Shown: positions 23,427-37,400, counted from the first letter of the stretch. The stretch: DNA of 64,000 bases from Ochotona curzoniae (GCF_017591425.1 NW_024467106.1:25162501-25226500), one strand, 5' to 3'. Program-made: numbers and translations. The notes: generated from the letters alone by a model not told the origin.

Positions 23427-24360
23427 CACTCAAAATTAGAGTGGGTGAGGGTTGTTTGGGCTTAGCCACAGCATCAGCTGGCAGAGGCTGGCACTGGGGG
23501 CTAATTCTATCAAGTCAAACCACAGAACCACCTGGAGAGTGCACAATCAGAGTGGGAGTGAGAGACCTGGGAGGGAAATAGTGGGCTCCTCCCTCTAGGG
23601 TTACCACTCCCGGGAGGGGCTGGGGTGGCTAGACAAAGAGGCACTCAACAACATCTGTGAGAGCTGAAGAGTTGAGCTGGTTAGATGAAACTAAGCTTCA
23701 ATACTCATCGACATGTACGAGAGCCAAATGGAATGTGGGACAGACTGGACTAGTCTGCTGCTACACATACTGGCAAACCAGGGTAGGGAGTGGTCCTGCT
23801 GGGGGTTATTGTGGGTCGCTCTCACTAGGCTGCAGCTCCCGCTGGTTTATGTGGGGGCCGAGTATGTGCTGGGCAGAACCAGGCTGGACTGCAACACCTA
23901 TTAGTTCTAGTGGAAGTCGGGGCTGAAAACAGAACCAACCCAGCAATTGCAACCACCAGCTGATCGGAGTGATGGACTGTTCCGGGCCCTGTACTTACTA
24001 GTACATATAAGAATCTGGTCTGGGAACACCTCAGACAAGGTTTCTTTGGGGATCTCTAGAAGAGGAACTATTAGGCCCCATGAGTATGTAAGGAAAAAGA
24101 GAAGAAGACTTGTTTTTACCTGGTATGCATTTACTAAAATAGTTGGCAAGGATGGGAGAGCTGGAACTAAGAATCCTTTACTCTCATGTCTAGCTACATT
24201 AAGAGATATAAGTATAAATTGTGTGTTGGTTGCTGCTCCTTCTTCTCTGGACAAAGAGAAAAAGTGCTGTTCGTATGGTAGTGGGGCATCAGGCAACACA
24301 GAACCAATAACACCGGAAACTTGGCTGGGGACAAGGAATGCTCTGATACAAAATGGATAG
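23427..24360 (+). mobile_element. GC-richer block resembling an L1 5' UTR (uncertain)
   Basis: About 930 bp of GC-richer DNA in an AT-rich setting. It has short repeating themes (GGCTGGCACTGGGGGCTAA, GTGGGAGTGAGAGACCTGGG, GAGGGGCTGGGGTGG) and then 'aatctggtctgggaacacct' and 'cagacaaggtttctttgggg', which recall the 5' UTR of mammalian L1 elements. No ORF1 follows. A 137-codon open frame (23947-24360) shows no domain I know and is probably incidental. An LTR or another unclassified element is equally possible. Confidence 0.4.
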
Positions 24361-26340
24361 GGTCAGATTTTAGGACCTTGCTATAAAATAGAAAATCATG
24401 AAAAGAGCAAACTCATCATAAGTTTATTTTTGTGTGAGTGGGTGACTGCTGGAATGACTAGCAAGAAAATTACAACACATTGCTCACCCTGATTCCCATG
24501 TTTATCTTATTTTTTAACCTTAAGCCTCAGCTGTTTTAAGAAAAACCAATTAGGGATGGAACAGTGATTGCCCTGACATCAGGAAGAACCACTTTTTATA
24601 AAAAGCAACTACAAAAATGTTCATAGAAAATTTGAATTAAGCTGATTTAGCTACCAATTATTTTTTAAAATAAATTTTTCATAACATGAATTTTCAATAA
24701 AATTTTGAGTATACTTTATATATTGCTATTGCAATATGACAAGTAACCCCAGTAGGAACCAGATTCATACTTGCTTGATTCTATTGGGTTAGAGGGTCTA
24801 GTCACTAACCTAACCATGAAAAGAAGCTGTGCTCAGTTTCAACTACATGTGGGAACTCAAAAATTTTGCAAAAAAAAGCTACTGAAAGTACAATGCACAA
24901 TGCATGCACAATTTTGTACATCATAAACATTTTCCACATAGTTTGATATAAATTTGCAACCAAATAAATGCATGCTTTTTAAACATACTTGTGTGCCTTC
25001 ATATATTTTGAGCAAAATTTAGAGTTGAAAGAATATTTAAGATAGCAATATAGGTGGTGACCTTTAGGTTGATTCATCCCTGTCTCGATATATCCAGGCA
25101 ACTGATGTGATTTATACTTGTAATTCCACATGTCACAAGTCTCAGAGGGAATTCTTTTTATCAGAGAGTTAAGTTAAGTGTAGAGATATATCAGTATAAC
25201 AAAGCTTCCTGCCAGTGCCATCAAGTACAGTTTTAAGCTTAGTGGAAATTCATCTATATTCAAACACTCAAAACTTTCATAAGAGAGTTCATGTCCTGTT
25301 GATTGACAAGTTAGAAGCATGTGTCTCAACACTCATAAAAACAGTGTTACCAAACACCTTCCAGTTAGAATAACTGAAAAAGTCAACAAATGTAGACTCC
25401 AAAGAGCTGGATATTAGAGGTGTTGTATGCTTCACTTAATCATTCTATCTGATTCTTTATGTGAGATAACATTCAAATCTGCATCCTTTGGGCAAGGCAC
25501 AAGCAACGCTGCAGAACCCTTTAACTTTGGGACTCAATAATTACAAGGACTCATTTAAACTACCAAGTTCTAAGACATAATTTTATTGACTGGAGCCTCT
25601 TGCAATGGGAACCAATATATATGAAGAATTACCCCTAAGGATTTTGGACTTGTTCACTCAAGACATAGCTATCTGTTAAACCCATTGTCAAACATAACTC
25701 TCAGCAAGTTACAAGGTTCTTATGGGAACTGTATGCCTGATCCACTAAGATGTGTGACTATCATGCCTGACTTTCCATGTAGTGGGCCAGCTTAGAGGAA
25801 ATGACTAACATGACTCTATCGTCAAGCAGAAATAGTAAATTAGAACACAGCTAGACTGGCCCTGGAAAGACCTTGGCTTTGTATTAAAAAAAATACTGGG
25901 AGCATTTGTCAGTCTGGGAAAACTTCATTCCCTGTTGCATTCACAGAAGCAAAGACACTGGCTCAGCAGGGCCTTCAGTTCCCAGTGGTTCCTTTAAATG
26001 CCTGTGCAGGTTTGCTAATATTGCAACAAAGCTGAACCCCAGTGGTTTCTTCTCAGCTTCTTGAGTTCAACCTAACATGAGCTATTCAGCTGAAAATGAA
26101 CATGCTTTTTCTGCTCAGTAGGAATAACCCAAGGTTCTTCTTTTGTCATAACACAATCCAAAAGCTATGGTATTGATGATACTTTTATATTTTTAGTGAC
26201 TTTGGAGCTGTTGGGCAATGCCTTAGCTCTTTGCTCTACCACTTGCAAAACTACTGACTGACAGAATAAAGTGTCCCTTTTTGGGCAATGAATGATTGAA
26301 ATAAATCACAATTCTGACTGAACTGCTAGTAACACTCCTG
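24361..26340. other. Spacer, nothing recognised
   Basis: About 2 kb of unremarkable AT-rich sequence with no gene and no clear repeat family. Confidence 0.5.
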
Positions 26341-28560
26341 CAAATGTTCCTGGTTAGACAGCATTCTTTGATGAGATCCACCAGGATGAAATTGCTAATG
26401 AAACCACACCACTCAGATCATCATTGTTGCTGTACAAATCCATCACCACACCAGAGAGACAGAATCATACTCAAACGGGTTGGACATAAAGAACAACAAA
26501 ACAACTCAGCTTGTTTGGCATGTGATACAATTGCATTTCCAAACTTCTGACATTTAGTAGAAGTTGAGCCTTGCACAGCACTTTGTGGGCAAAAACATGA
26601 CATAATCATTATTTCTGGATCCTTCTTGGTTGATTGGTTACTTCAGAAAATTGACCCATTTTGGAGCTTCTGTAAAAATCTCACCCCCGACCAAGATGGA
26701 TTGACCAAATTTAGTGTTCTTCCTCCCTATGACCCTTCTTGAATCCAGATGTATTAATTACAGAAGCGCCACTCGTTGTTTTTCTATGATCATTTAGACA
26801 CCTGGCATGGCAACTTCTTCCTCTACCCCTTTGATTTTAAAACTGTACTGTGTCAGTTTTATAATGTAAGGCTCTCTTTACAATATATAAGAAGGCCATC
26901 ATTTTCTGGTATTATCATTCAGAAAGTAACTTCTTACTTCCTAATCTCTTTGGAAAAAATAGCAGTCTAAATTTGTTGTGAAGTTTGTGGCCAGCATAGA
27001 CAAATATCTCTATCTGAGATTAGAAAAGAAAATTTATTTTCCTTTTGGTAGTGACAACTAGAAAATACATGCAGTCTAGAATTCCTTCACTCTATTGGTC
27101 ACTCTCATAAACTTTCCTTGGTTTTAGTGGATTTCAATTTATACTGTTCTGTATCTTTCCTCTTGTTTCAATAGCTTTGAGTAAAATTTGCTTTACCTAT
27201 TTAACTCCTCCCAATGAAAGCATTATGTTGACAGTACTAATTGGAAGTTTTTTGCAGAAAGCAAAAAGTGACACACTCCAATTTAATCCTCTGACTACTG
27301 ATCTCTGCCTTTTTGTTTGTTGAATTTTTGTAATCAGAAAATAGTGAGTAAACAAAGAAAGGCTACACCAATGGACTAGAAGTCAAACCTGCCACTAAGT
27401 CTTTCCTGCTCCTAATAAGGCCTAATTTTGAAGAAATTGTATTAAGATGTCTCAGTCATTTGGGAACATAGCTCTCACCCTACACGACTATGTAATAAAC
27501 TATGCCCACCCTCAAACTATCCTTCTGTGTGCTCATGCCATTTCTTTTCATCTGACACTGTTAAAGCTGCTTAGTATGTTTCTGGCCATCTATATTCTAC
27601 CTTCTCCTGTATCTGGCCGCGATGTTACTTTTCTTCAGGAATGTTTTTATTGTCACCTTGTAGCTTACACACGAAAGGCCAAGGTTTAAGGGCAGCAATT
27701 CATTATAGCAATGCAAATTTAATCAAACTCATTGATGTTGCTGAGAGATGGCAGGTCATCAATAAAAATAACTGCTTCTGACAATACCAAGCAGCTCCCT
27801 TACGACATTTTGTCCTAGACAATTTTTTACTGACCATGCTGTCAGCCACAGGATATTCCCCACTAGTAGTAATAAATGTGGGTGGCCTTGTACAATGTTT
27901 CTTTTTAAAATTATAATTTCCCCTTCTTCAATTCTTTACAGTATGATTTGTGGATATCTTATTTTTATTATAAAATTTACTCAACATAAAAATATGCTCA
28001 AAGTAGGTATTTCTATTGATCGACACAAACAGTATTGCAGGAAACAGAGATGTTAAATATATAAATACTTGTCAGCTTACCTAAACCATTTTTATTTTTG
28101 AAATAGAAAGCAAATCTACTTTGTGACAAAGTGATAGGAAATTTGACACTAACACACGCAACATGATGTGAATGGAATCAGAAATATCATTTTTCCTTCT
28201 ATGAAATATCTCAAGTCTTGTAAGCACAGATGATCTTCATGTAGAAAATAAAAAAAATAAAATCTCTATTTTCCCTTTCAGGGAGGGCAAAGGTATAATA
28301 ATATCACCACTCATAATACAACTACACCAAAGAATATTGTATCTTATAAAAAGACATGGGTCATAAAATAATTTTTTCATTTACTCGTAATTTAGGTTCC
28401 AACATAATTATATAAAGTGGTGACTACAGAAGCTTATAAACAGTTGTGAAGTTAGTTTGATAACATATTTGCTTTACCTCCTTTGCTTTGTTTACTTTCC
28501 TTAACACCATAATATTATCACCAGTCCGCTTGTCTCTGTTCATTTTCACAAAGGTGATTT
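26341..28560. other. Spacer, nothing recognised
   Basis: Small overlapping open frames on both strands at 26344-26609 and one at 27447-27689 show no recognisable protein. No repeat family was identified. Parts are slightly GC-richer and could hold an old repeat or a conserved non-coding element. Confidence 0.45.
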
Positions 28561-30107
28561 AAACAACATGTGGAATTTGCTCAGCAGCAGTCCTTCATCG
28601 CTGCCAAAGAAATGTCTCGCAAATAGGCCTCAAATCGGCCCAGGCACTAGTGAAAGTATTTGAATTGTTCTCCAAAACCCTGAAAGAAATTATCCCTGGC
28701 CCTGAATCAATTACTGTAAAACTTTTAGGTAAACTCAATCACTGTGAGTCTCTATTGTGGATGCCTATGTAGAACTTTGGTTTTCCCCATCTACTACAAA
28801 CATATGCTGCAGACAATCCTGAGCAGAGGTTACCTAACTAATCACTTTGGACTGATTCTCCAGGCTTTCTGTGTCTCTGCAATTCCCGCTAGCCCTTCCG
28901 TGCAATTCAGGGAAGTCCCTTGTGAGAACTCCCCTGCTGTACTTTGGGGATGGCTTTAATCATGGATTGAACTGTGACAGAACATCTTCAACCATCAACA
29001 CTCTTTAGGTCACTTGCCGTGTGGCTGGATCATCCCTTTTCAATCTAGGTTTCAATTTTACTCCACGCCAGCACCAGATCATTCTCTCTTTCATGTCAAT
29101 TGCACACAAGAAAGATAAATACCAATTCATTGTTTCATCTCATTCCCACTGATCTCCTTAACGTTGTCATTACATTCATCTCCAATGATTTATTAATTAC
29201 TAGTTTCTGCTGACTTCCTTTCCCACTTCTTTTGTACTTTTAAAAAAGTGATTCTATAACCAAGAGCACAGGTTATTCAACAGTCAAGCAAACTCGATAA
29301 GTGTCTGCTGTGTCTCAGTTTCAAGAATTCTGATCAGCCAGAGTCACTCCATGTATATACACTAAAATTGAAAATCGCATACTTTTTTTTATGACTTCTG
29401 AGTTTTCCAGATTTGCTTTAACCAAAGCAGTACTTTAGTCTCATCATGTAGTCTTTAAGTTGTTCTGACCTTAAATTTCCTGAGAATCCTATAGCTAAGC
29501 TATTTAAGATTACCAGAATTCTGCCATCCTAGCAAATGGAAATTCACACCACAGATAATACCAAAGGAAAAGAGTGCAAACCAAAATGGAAATTAAAATG
29601 AATCTAAGTGTAATTGGAAAGAATTTTACCCTACAAAGTAGTTTGTGAGTGAATAGCAATGTGAAAGAACCAAAACAGACAGTGAAAGAAAAACCCAATG
29701 TCAAAATCAGAGAACATAATGTCATCACAATGTTTTTCAGACCAAAACTACTGTTAATTATTAAGTGAAATCACAGCTCTTTGATATAATAAATTATTAA
29801 TATCAAGCACATAAAATCACATTTTATTTAAGAAATTACAAAAATAATTTATAGGAGTCAGATTATGCTGGAGTAAGATTTCAAATGATCAGTTTAACAA
29901 GATGCTATTTGTATGTTTTATACGTTTTTGGCACTGCAAATACTACACTTTAAGACATAATATATTCAAAATTGCTAATAATAACAAGAAGAGAATTAGC
30001 ATAAAGTTGAACATCTTAGCTGTTGGATAATTCAGATATTTGTGTATGGTCAATTACACTCTATTTTTAAACAACTTGTGTTAGACATAAGTTTCTTATA
30101 CCTACCT
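28561..30107. other. Spacer, nothing recognised
   Basis: 28570-28960 is slightly richer in GC than its surroundings but has no recognised coding or repeat content. The rest is AT-rich. Confidence 0.45.
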
Positions 30108-30428
30108 TTAAAAATTATTTATATTGGAACGACAGACCAGATTTACAGAGGAGAGACAAAGAGAAAAATCATCCATTTTCTGGTTCACTGTCCAAATGGC
30201 CACAACAGCTGGAGCTGAGCTTAGCCCATCTGAAAGCAGAAGCCAGGAGTTTCTTCTGGTTCTCCCGTACAGGGATTTGGGTCTTCTTCTACTGCTTTCC
30301 TCAGGCCATAGGCAAAGAGCTGGATAGGAACAGGAGCAACGAGGACATGAACCATTGCCCATATGGGATTCTGCCACTGGCAAGGTAGGCAAGGTAAGGA
30401 TTTAGCTAATGAGCCATTGTGCCAGCCC
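30108..30428 (-). mobile_element. CSINE, full length
   Basis: Minus-strand blocks are 'taaaaattatttatattgga', 'acagaggagagacaaagaga', 'ggccacaacagctggagctg', 'gcagaagccaggagtttctt', 'tgcccatatgggattctgcc' and the head at 'cattgtgccagcccc'. An imperfect target-site duplication is possible (TACCTACCTTTAAAA left, TACCTAAGTTTTAAA right). Confidence 0.93.
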
Positions 30429-32494
30429 CTTACCTAAGTTTTAAATGTTGAAATTAGCATGTTCTAAAATTTAAATGGTCTTCAGAAAATAATTGATAAC
30501 TATAATATTTTAAATTTTCCAAAGAAATACGTAAGTATTTCAAGTTCAGATTGGTACTAAGTTCTAATATTAAAATTAGTATCGTGATTTTTTTAAGGTA
30601 AAAAAAATAAAACTGTGTGTTCATCTTTCTGTGTAGTTTAGATACACAAAACTAGCAAAGTGACTGCATGGGTAGAAATCTGTTATTTGAGAACAAGGGC
30701 GATTGTTTCACTGGGAATTTTACAAAGAGAGAAAAGAGGTCTTTCTTATTTCAATCAGAACTGCTTTGACAACAATATTAGAGAATGTAGTTTTTAAGGA
30801 AATCAGAAGTAAAGGCAATTTTCTAACCGGTAGAACAGACTGAAGAGAATCCTCTTTGAAGAAAGCCTCAAAGTACAGTCCATTTCCACCAAGATGAAAA
30901 GGCAAAAGGAACAAAGAAGTAAAATCCACCTTGTAATAGCTATAAATGCAGTAGAGAGATGATCTTTTTCCATCTGTCATCTTCAAAGATGATGTTACAT
31001 TAAAAAAAATCAACTCCCCTGATCCTTGAGGAGCACAGTGTTGTCATTATTGGATAGGGAGACAGGAGTTGGGATGGGTTGTGTCATTGATCTTAGAAAG
31101 AAGTGTGTTTATTGTATAAGGAGCCAGACATGACATACTTGGCAGATCTTACAGAGCTGCAATAGCAGCTCACAAGAAAGGATGTGCTAAGTTTATGGAC
31201 TTAGAGAATATGAACATTATGGTAATTGCTTATCACACTTTAATCCTGTTAAACACAATTCCATCCAGAGGGAATACATGCAAAAGGTCCCTGGAATCGT
31301 TTCTAACTTTTTAACAGTGTGAGAATGAGGTCACTGACTTGTATAAATGTGTTTATTAAGAATCCCAGAAGTACTTAATTAATGATATAAAGTTTCTAGG
31401 AAATAACATTTAGCAGTGGAAAGAAAAGTGTCTAAAGAAAAATGAAAAGTACTTAGAAGCCAATTGTTCATTCATTAGCTTCATTTTATCTTCATTCTAA
31501 AATATGTTATTTTCTCTGAAAACATCACAGGATCATTAAAACTATCCAATGAAATGATATGACTAATTTTTGTGAACTAAAGTTTATAAAAGCACGAAAA
31601 CACTACAAGAGTGCACTATATGACTATTAACAGGTAAGATAATGAAGGTGGAGTGAGAATAATGAATTTGCTTTTTGTGTCTAAAAGATGTTAGGTAGTC
31701 AACATGTATCAATATCTTGTGAATTCTTGTTACTTAACATTTTAGAAATGAGAATGATGATATTGGAAGAGGCCCAAAAACTCCATCAATGTTATAATAA
31801 TACGGTAATTGGAAGGATTAGTATCTGCCTGACTTTCACTTAATCCCCCCTTTACCTGTGACACAATATATCGTAAGATTGTAATAACGAAGTTAATTAA
31901 CCATAGCAGTGGTTAAGTTGGTAACATTGTTTTATTTGTTTTTTTCCTCCTTTCCTGTCTACACTTTCATTCATGCGATTACTTCCACGTGTTACAAGCC
32001 TAAGTCTTTGCCTCTGATTTTAAGGGCTGCCACTTTAAGATTTATTTGTTAAACATTCATACAGTTTCTGTAGAGGAAACTGACTACTTTTATTACTTTG
32101 TACTAACATTTTCAAGAAAATTATCTTCAAATATATTAATCTAAGTTTCTTACGGCTTTGTCATATTTATTATTAATATAAATTAATTTATTATTCATGA
32201 ATACAAATTAATGTTTACAAATCTGTTAATGACTCCTTGGTGAAGTAAATTTTACTTTAAGATACAGTAGAAAAACATTACAATTAAACTGAATGCTTTT
32301 CTGCTTAATGATAGAAAAAACTAATAACGGAGAGCAGGACAATGAGAAAGAGGAATTCAGATAAGATAATTCAGAATTGTTCCACATCTGGTTCATGTGC
32401 CGGGTGAAGCGCCTGTATTGTCAGGAGAATTTTAATTGGAGCCCATATTTGTCACTTAAGAACACTTGTGCATGTATGTAAATATTTCATAGAA
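30429..32494. other. AT-rich spacer
   Basis: The minus-strand frame at 30720-31013 (97 codons) is unrecognised. Nothing else was seen. Confidence 0.5.
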
Positions 32495-32735
32495 CAATAT
32501 ACTATATAGCATTATGTTGAATAGAATGGATTTGTGAGATTAGTTGCCTGCATCTGAACCCTAGCTTTATCACTTAAAGATGTAAGGAGTTGGAAAAATT
32601 ACGTAAATGTCCATGTTCAATGTGCTCATACATTCCATGGGGACAAATTTGCACCTCCCTGAAAGGGAAGATATAAATCCACGTGTTTCATGTATATAGA
32701 AATCAACAATGTCTGATGCATATAATCACTGAAGA
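32495..32735 (-). mobile_element. MIR
   Basis: 'gcatctgaaccctagcttta', 'tcacttaaagatgtaaggag' and 'ttggaaaaattacgtaaatg' follow the complement of the MIR core, and 'atgtctgatgcat' near the end matches the other flank of the MIR in the right order. It is strongly diverged. Confidence 0.65.
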
Positions 32736-34599
32736 ATTACTTAGTTTAAATATTGGAGAAATGTTACACATTTTTGAAACCTGATTGCTACCTCCTGATT
32801 TCTCTGTGTGTATATGTGTGTATGTATTATCTTCATTGACATTAACGACACAAAAATTTCCTTATTTTTGTTAGTATAGAAATTCATTAAATAAACTATT
32901 AATCTAGTTATTCAGATAGTAGCTTATTCCCACAAAATGAAATGTGTAATGGCCCATGAACTTTTTAAGTATCAAGTAATACTAAAAATATTAGGATAAT
33001 TGCATTCCAATTAAAAGTGGGTTTAGTTTCCTAAAAAAATCTGTTAAATGAAGTAATAAATTAATTAAATGGTACAAAACATTACAAATCTTTTAAAAGT
33101 TTAATTACTACTTGAATTGATATTGTGCATATCCCAAAATTGAAAACATTTACATATTTTATTAATTTGGGATGTTATTATCTTAATTTACAAACCTATG
33201 AGTATTCTGGAAAAATAAGTGTTTTATTAGTGCAACCAGTATCAAACTGTTCAAACTCTTAATTACTGAGGAGAATGATCATTTTCAAAATAAAGTAGAT
33301 CAGCTATTAAACTAAAATTTTTTTGCTCATATCACTTTTTTTTGCTTAGCTTATCAAAATTTTGGACAATTAAAAATGCTTCAAAGAGGATCATTCAAAA
33401 CATTTCTAATTGACATTTTCCACTGAACTGACATTAGGTGACAATATAATTCAATAGGAGGTAAGATTGCTTTATTCTCCTATGAGTCAAAAGATGAAAG
33501 TTAACATCTTTCAATAGCTTCAGGTAGCACCTGAGAAGTGTCTGTTACTTCATCATTTTGTTTTTTCCGCTGTTCATACCTGCTGTGTCCTTTTGAAGAC
33601 TGAAAACTTTGATTCTCATGAGGTCTCCGAAAAAAAAAAAAGTATTCAGCAAAGTATTGTACAGTAAAAATAACATGGAGATGGCCTCAAACTTTTGAGT
33701 GAGCATAATCGCTCATAAACTTTCAACAAGTATTTAGTAGCCTGTTAAAATAGGCAGTCAGCTTTGAAATAATCCATAACTTTATATAAAATAAACTAGA
33801 ACAAGTTCACCAGGAAATAGGTACATAGAGTTGGATTATTAAATAGTTGCATGTATTAATAGTCATTTAAAGTTGGATTGTCTAAGTATATTTTTGACTG
33901 GAATACAAATATGTCGAAAATCTAAACACAATTCAAATTATGAGATTATTAGAATTGCCTAAATTATCAAAATACAATGTTATTAATATTTAATTTGCCT
34001 AAGGTGACAGATGTCTGATTTTTGTACTAAGTGAAATGTGGTGCAAAAATAATCTTGTGAGAAATATCTAGAATGAAAGAGCCAAATCAACAGGTATAAA
34101 TGAAAATATAGAAAATATTTATTTGAACTCTTACATCTATTGTTAAAAAAACTTTTGGATATTAAAGCTAACTTAATATCAAGTGTCAATGTAATAACAC
34201 TGTTGTAATTTTAAACCACTAAAAAAATTTTTAAAAATGGCTCAGTGTTGCATTATTTAGTCACATCTGCAATATTATGCAAATATACAATTATGTTTTC
34301 AAATGCTATTTTGCAGTAAAAATAATTATAATTGTTCTATAATATTAAAACTTTTAAAATAGCATAAGCAGCTTATTTACAAACTTGCAAAATAAAAGTG
34401 GGAAAATATTTTCATTTTGCCTGTTCCATGAGACAGATTATAATTTATACTAATATGACTTTTCTATATCCTCATGTTTGCTTCTATAATAACATTGCAA
34501 CAATGATTGCAAGTTGCAGTCAAGTTACTGAAGCATATTGTAAATGTGTTCATGTCACAAAGAAAAGCAATGCTGAGTTCTGGAATTTTGTGTCTATTC
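32736..34599. other. Very AT-rich spacer
   Basis: No gene or repeat was recognised. Several homopolymer runs occur, including A12 near 33631. Confidence 0.5.
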
Positions 34600-34713
34600 T
34601 CAAAGCAGGCATGGCTACTGCAGACTTCTACGGAGTAAAACAACATATGCAGCACCTGGATCGTCCCTTTTCTCTCTTGATTTCTGTTTCTCTCTGCCTT
34701 TTAAATAAATAAG
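34600..34713 (+). mobile_element. CSINE 3' fragment (weak)
   Basis: 'gtaaaacaacatatgcagca', 'cctggatcgtcccttttctc' and 'tctctgccttttaaataaat' match the 3' third of the older CSINE. The 5' two thirds are absent or unrecognisable. Confidence 0.5.
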
Positions 34714-35769
34714 TAAAAACACAACAGATGGAAAGATAATATGGGTGTTATTACAACAAAAATGTTAAATTACAAAAAGGTAATATTAATCCCAAAGTGA
34801 ATTTTCTGCCTCAGTGAGTTTAATTACAACACTGTTCTGGGTCATAGCATATGAGTTGATTCTTACTCTTAGTATTCTTACTTTATTCTTATTAACTGCT
34901 CCTCTGCTAATATTCTGTCTAGGTTCACCCAATACCTTTTTCATCCTGTTTTCTGACGTCAGATGTGCTGAAGCAATACAGGGACATTTCTCAAAGATCT
35001 GATGTCCAATTTCCTCTATTAAATGAGCACATGTCTGACACACCTTCAAAATGCTTCACTAGTTTGACTACTAATTACAATACTGGTGTGATAATGTGGG
35101 AACAATTTGTTGTGAAATAAATAAAATTCACCATCTTTTTTCCTCCTATTAATACATCATGAACCAGTGTCCAGTTGGTATGCTGGCACCCCAGGAAGAA
35201 GCTTATCTTGTCACACCCCAACCTCTGCCCAATAATACATTTTTAGCTTAATATGTAGCCTTCTAGAGAAAGATATTCTCAGATAACATATTAATCTCTA
35301 GCTTGTCATTTAGGAAACATTTGCTGAGTTCTTTGTTCTAGACCTATGTGAAAGCAAAACAAGTAAATGAGTTCTTGAAAGTATATGGTTCATTCCACTT
35401 GATAGTTATTTGTTCCCATAATATTAAAATAGTTAACAGTTATGAAGGCACTTTTATTCCTTTTGCTCACACATTCCTACAAATATGAGAAGCATATATG
35501 CATACATGAAAACATGCATATGCATACAAGTATGTGTCTAATAAACTGTTACTATTACAATCGGTCTCTATATGTGAAAAATATGATTATTAATAAATTC
35601 ATTGCATGTGGCATTATTGCATTGGGAATTATAGTAATGCACTATTTTGAAACAATCTTGATACATCTGTTTTTAAAAATGCCACAGTGATTTTAAAACA
35701 AAACGAATGTCAAATAATACAGTCTCAGTCAACTTTCTAATAAATTTCAATTGAAAGTGCAAATGTAAG
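34714..35769. other. AT-rich spacer
   Basis: An 87-codon minus-strand frame at 34786-35049 has no recognised domain. Nothing else was seen. Confidence 0.5.
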
Positions 35770-36066
35770 GCAGATGCTGTTGCTTATTAAGCTAAACTTA
35801 AACCTGCTACAATTATTCATGTCCCAGCTACTGTACTTCCAATTCATCTACCAGCTTGTAGCCTAGGAAAGCAGTGAAGGGTGGCTCAAGTCCTTGGCAC
35901 ACTACACTCAAGTGGGAGACCTGGAAGGAACTCCTGACTCCCAGGTTTGAATCTGCTCAGCTCTGGCTGATATGGTCATTTGGAAAATGAATCAGAAGAT
36001 GACAGATCTCTCTGAATCTCTCTCTCTCCTGTCTGTAATTCTGCTTTTCAAATTTAAAAAAAAAAA
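35770..36066 (+). mobile_element. CSINE
   Basis: Degraded head 'cagatgctgttgcttattaa', then 'gtcccagctactgtacttcc', 'tagcctaggaaagcagtgaa', 'cactcaagtgggagacctgg', 'aatctgctcagctctggctg', 'aaaatgaatcagaagatgac', a CT-rich region, 'ttctgcttttcaaattt' and a poly(A) run. Confidence 0.88.
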
Positions 36067-36099
36067 GTGGAAATATGATAACGAATGTCCATTTGGGTA

Positions 36100-36240
36100 G
36101 TCAAGAAACTGGTTGGGATGCCTATGTCACTCAAAGTGACAGTTTGAATTCTGGCTCTGCTTTCAATCCCAGCTTTTGGTTGATACACATACACACCGTG
36201 ATTAGGTTCCCTCCACACCTAAGGGAAATGCGTTTAGAGC
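36100..36240 (+). mobile_element. Old CSINE, 5' part
   Basis: 'ctggttgggatgcctatgtc', 'acagtttgaattctggctct' and 'gctttcaatcccagcttttg' match the tRNA-related half of the older lagomorph CSINE. Further blocks fade after about 36240. Confidence 0.6.
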
Positions 36241-37109
36241 TCTTGAGTACCGTTTAGCCTCTGGTCACCTGATAATATACAAATCTGGACATCACATTGG
36301 AAAGTAATGATGGAACAAATGATAACATTATAGGGGTTGAAGCGTTCTGATCAAACGAAAAGGAATGAGAAAGCTAAATGCTTAAATGTAATCATAGTCT
36401 CAAGTTTGTTAGTTCAGGCTGCAAATTACAGTTCCAATAAACTGAACTTTCTCAGAAAGCTGTGAATATTAAATCATGGAAGTCTATGGTCAAGAAGCTT
36501 AAGTTGAAAGTACATTTGAGGAAATAAGAAAATATTCTACAAAAATTAGGGATATAAAGATAGAATTAAAATTCATAAGAATACAAAGAAAAACAGCAAC
36601 CAAAAGCAAAAAAGAGAAATTGAACAGACAATACACAAAAATTAAAATGGTTCTGTGTTTCTGTGAATCTTCTGCTAAGTTAAAGTTCACACCTCAGCCT
36701 TGTTTTTAATCCCAAGAGAGTTTACTCATTGACTAAGAGAGTTTACTCATTGACTCATTGACAATTTTTTTCTGAAGCCATCCTTATATAATGTAATTTT
36801 AACTGTTTTTAAAATAAGCCAAAAATAATTGTGATATTTGTGCACTGTCCAATAGCAGGTGATATTCGTCCACAGATAATTCTTAGTTACATGTCAGAGC
36901 AGTCATGTCAGACTCTATATGTTTTAAGCCCTTTATATACCGCCTAAGAGATTTTTTTTTTTGTGATACCAAAAATACTAATGCCCTAAGTTATTGGTGT
37001 TATCCATATCACCGTCACCTTGAAGTCTGCTGCCTTAGCATGTTTCAAGCACTCGCACTGAGAATGTTTTAGTCATGATTTCTTTCAGTGCAAATTTCCT
37101 TGCTTTGGA
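36241..37109. other. AT-rich spacer
   Basis: It contains the perfect 21-bp tandem duplication at 36714-36755, listed separately. Nothing else was recognised. Confidence 0.5.
36714..36755. repeat. Perfect 21-bp tandem duplication
   Basis: AAGAGAGTTTACTCATTGAC plus T is repeated exactly twice, head to tail (36714-36734 and 36735-36755). A further partial TCATTGAC follows. It is probably a replication-slippage duplication. Confidence 0.95.
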
Positions 37110-37400
37110 AGAGCTAGTTCAATGTCTTCTGCTGCACATGAGGGTACTCACATTTATCCCTTCTTGTTACTTTACATTCTCCCTAGATGAATATAATCAG
37201 ATCCATGAGTTTGAATGCTTCTATACTCCAATTATTTCCTATCCCAAATATGACGTAATTTCTCTCATTCACAACTTTGCTGCCTAGTGTCTCAGACTAG
37301 CTTTTCCAGAGAAAACTGAAACATAACATGTCAAAACTAAACTATTTCCTCATAAATTAATTTTTCCTGTGCTTTTGATTACTGAGAATAAAAGTCTAAA
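37110..37400 (+). mobile_element. Possible L2 fragment
   Basis: 'ttccagagaaaactgaaaca' followed by 'taacatgtcaaaactaaact' and 'atttcctc' recalls the L2 3' region (AACATGTCCAAAACTGAACT). The flanking pyrimidine-rich text fits loosely. The similarity is faint. Confidence 0.3.

Noticed and set aside
23947..24360. 137-codon plus-strand open frame and its 130-codon antisense partner
   Set aside because: Both lie in the GC-richer repeat-like block, have no recognised domain and overlap on opposite strands, which fits low stop-codon density rather than coding.
30122..30140. 'attggaacgacagaccag', briefly considered as a U6 snRNA relic
   Set aside because: It falls inside a minus-strand CSINE and lacks all other U6 blocks.
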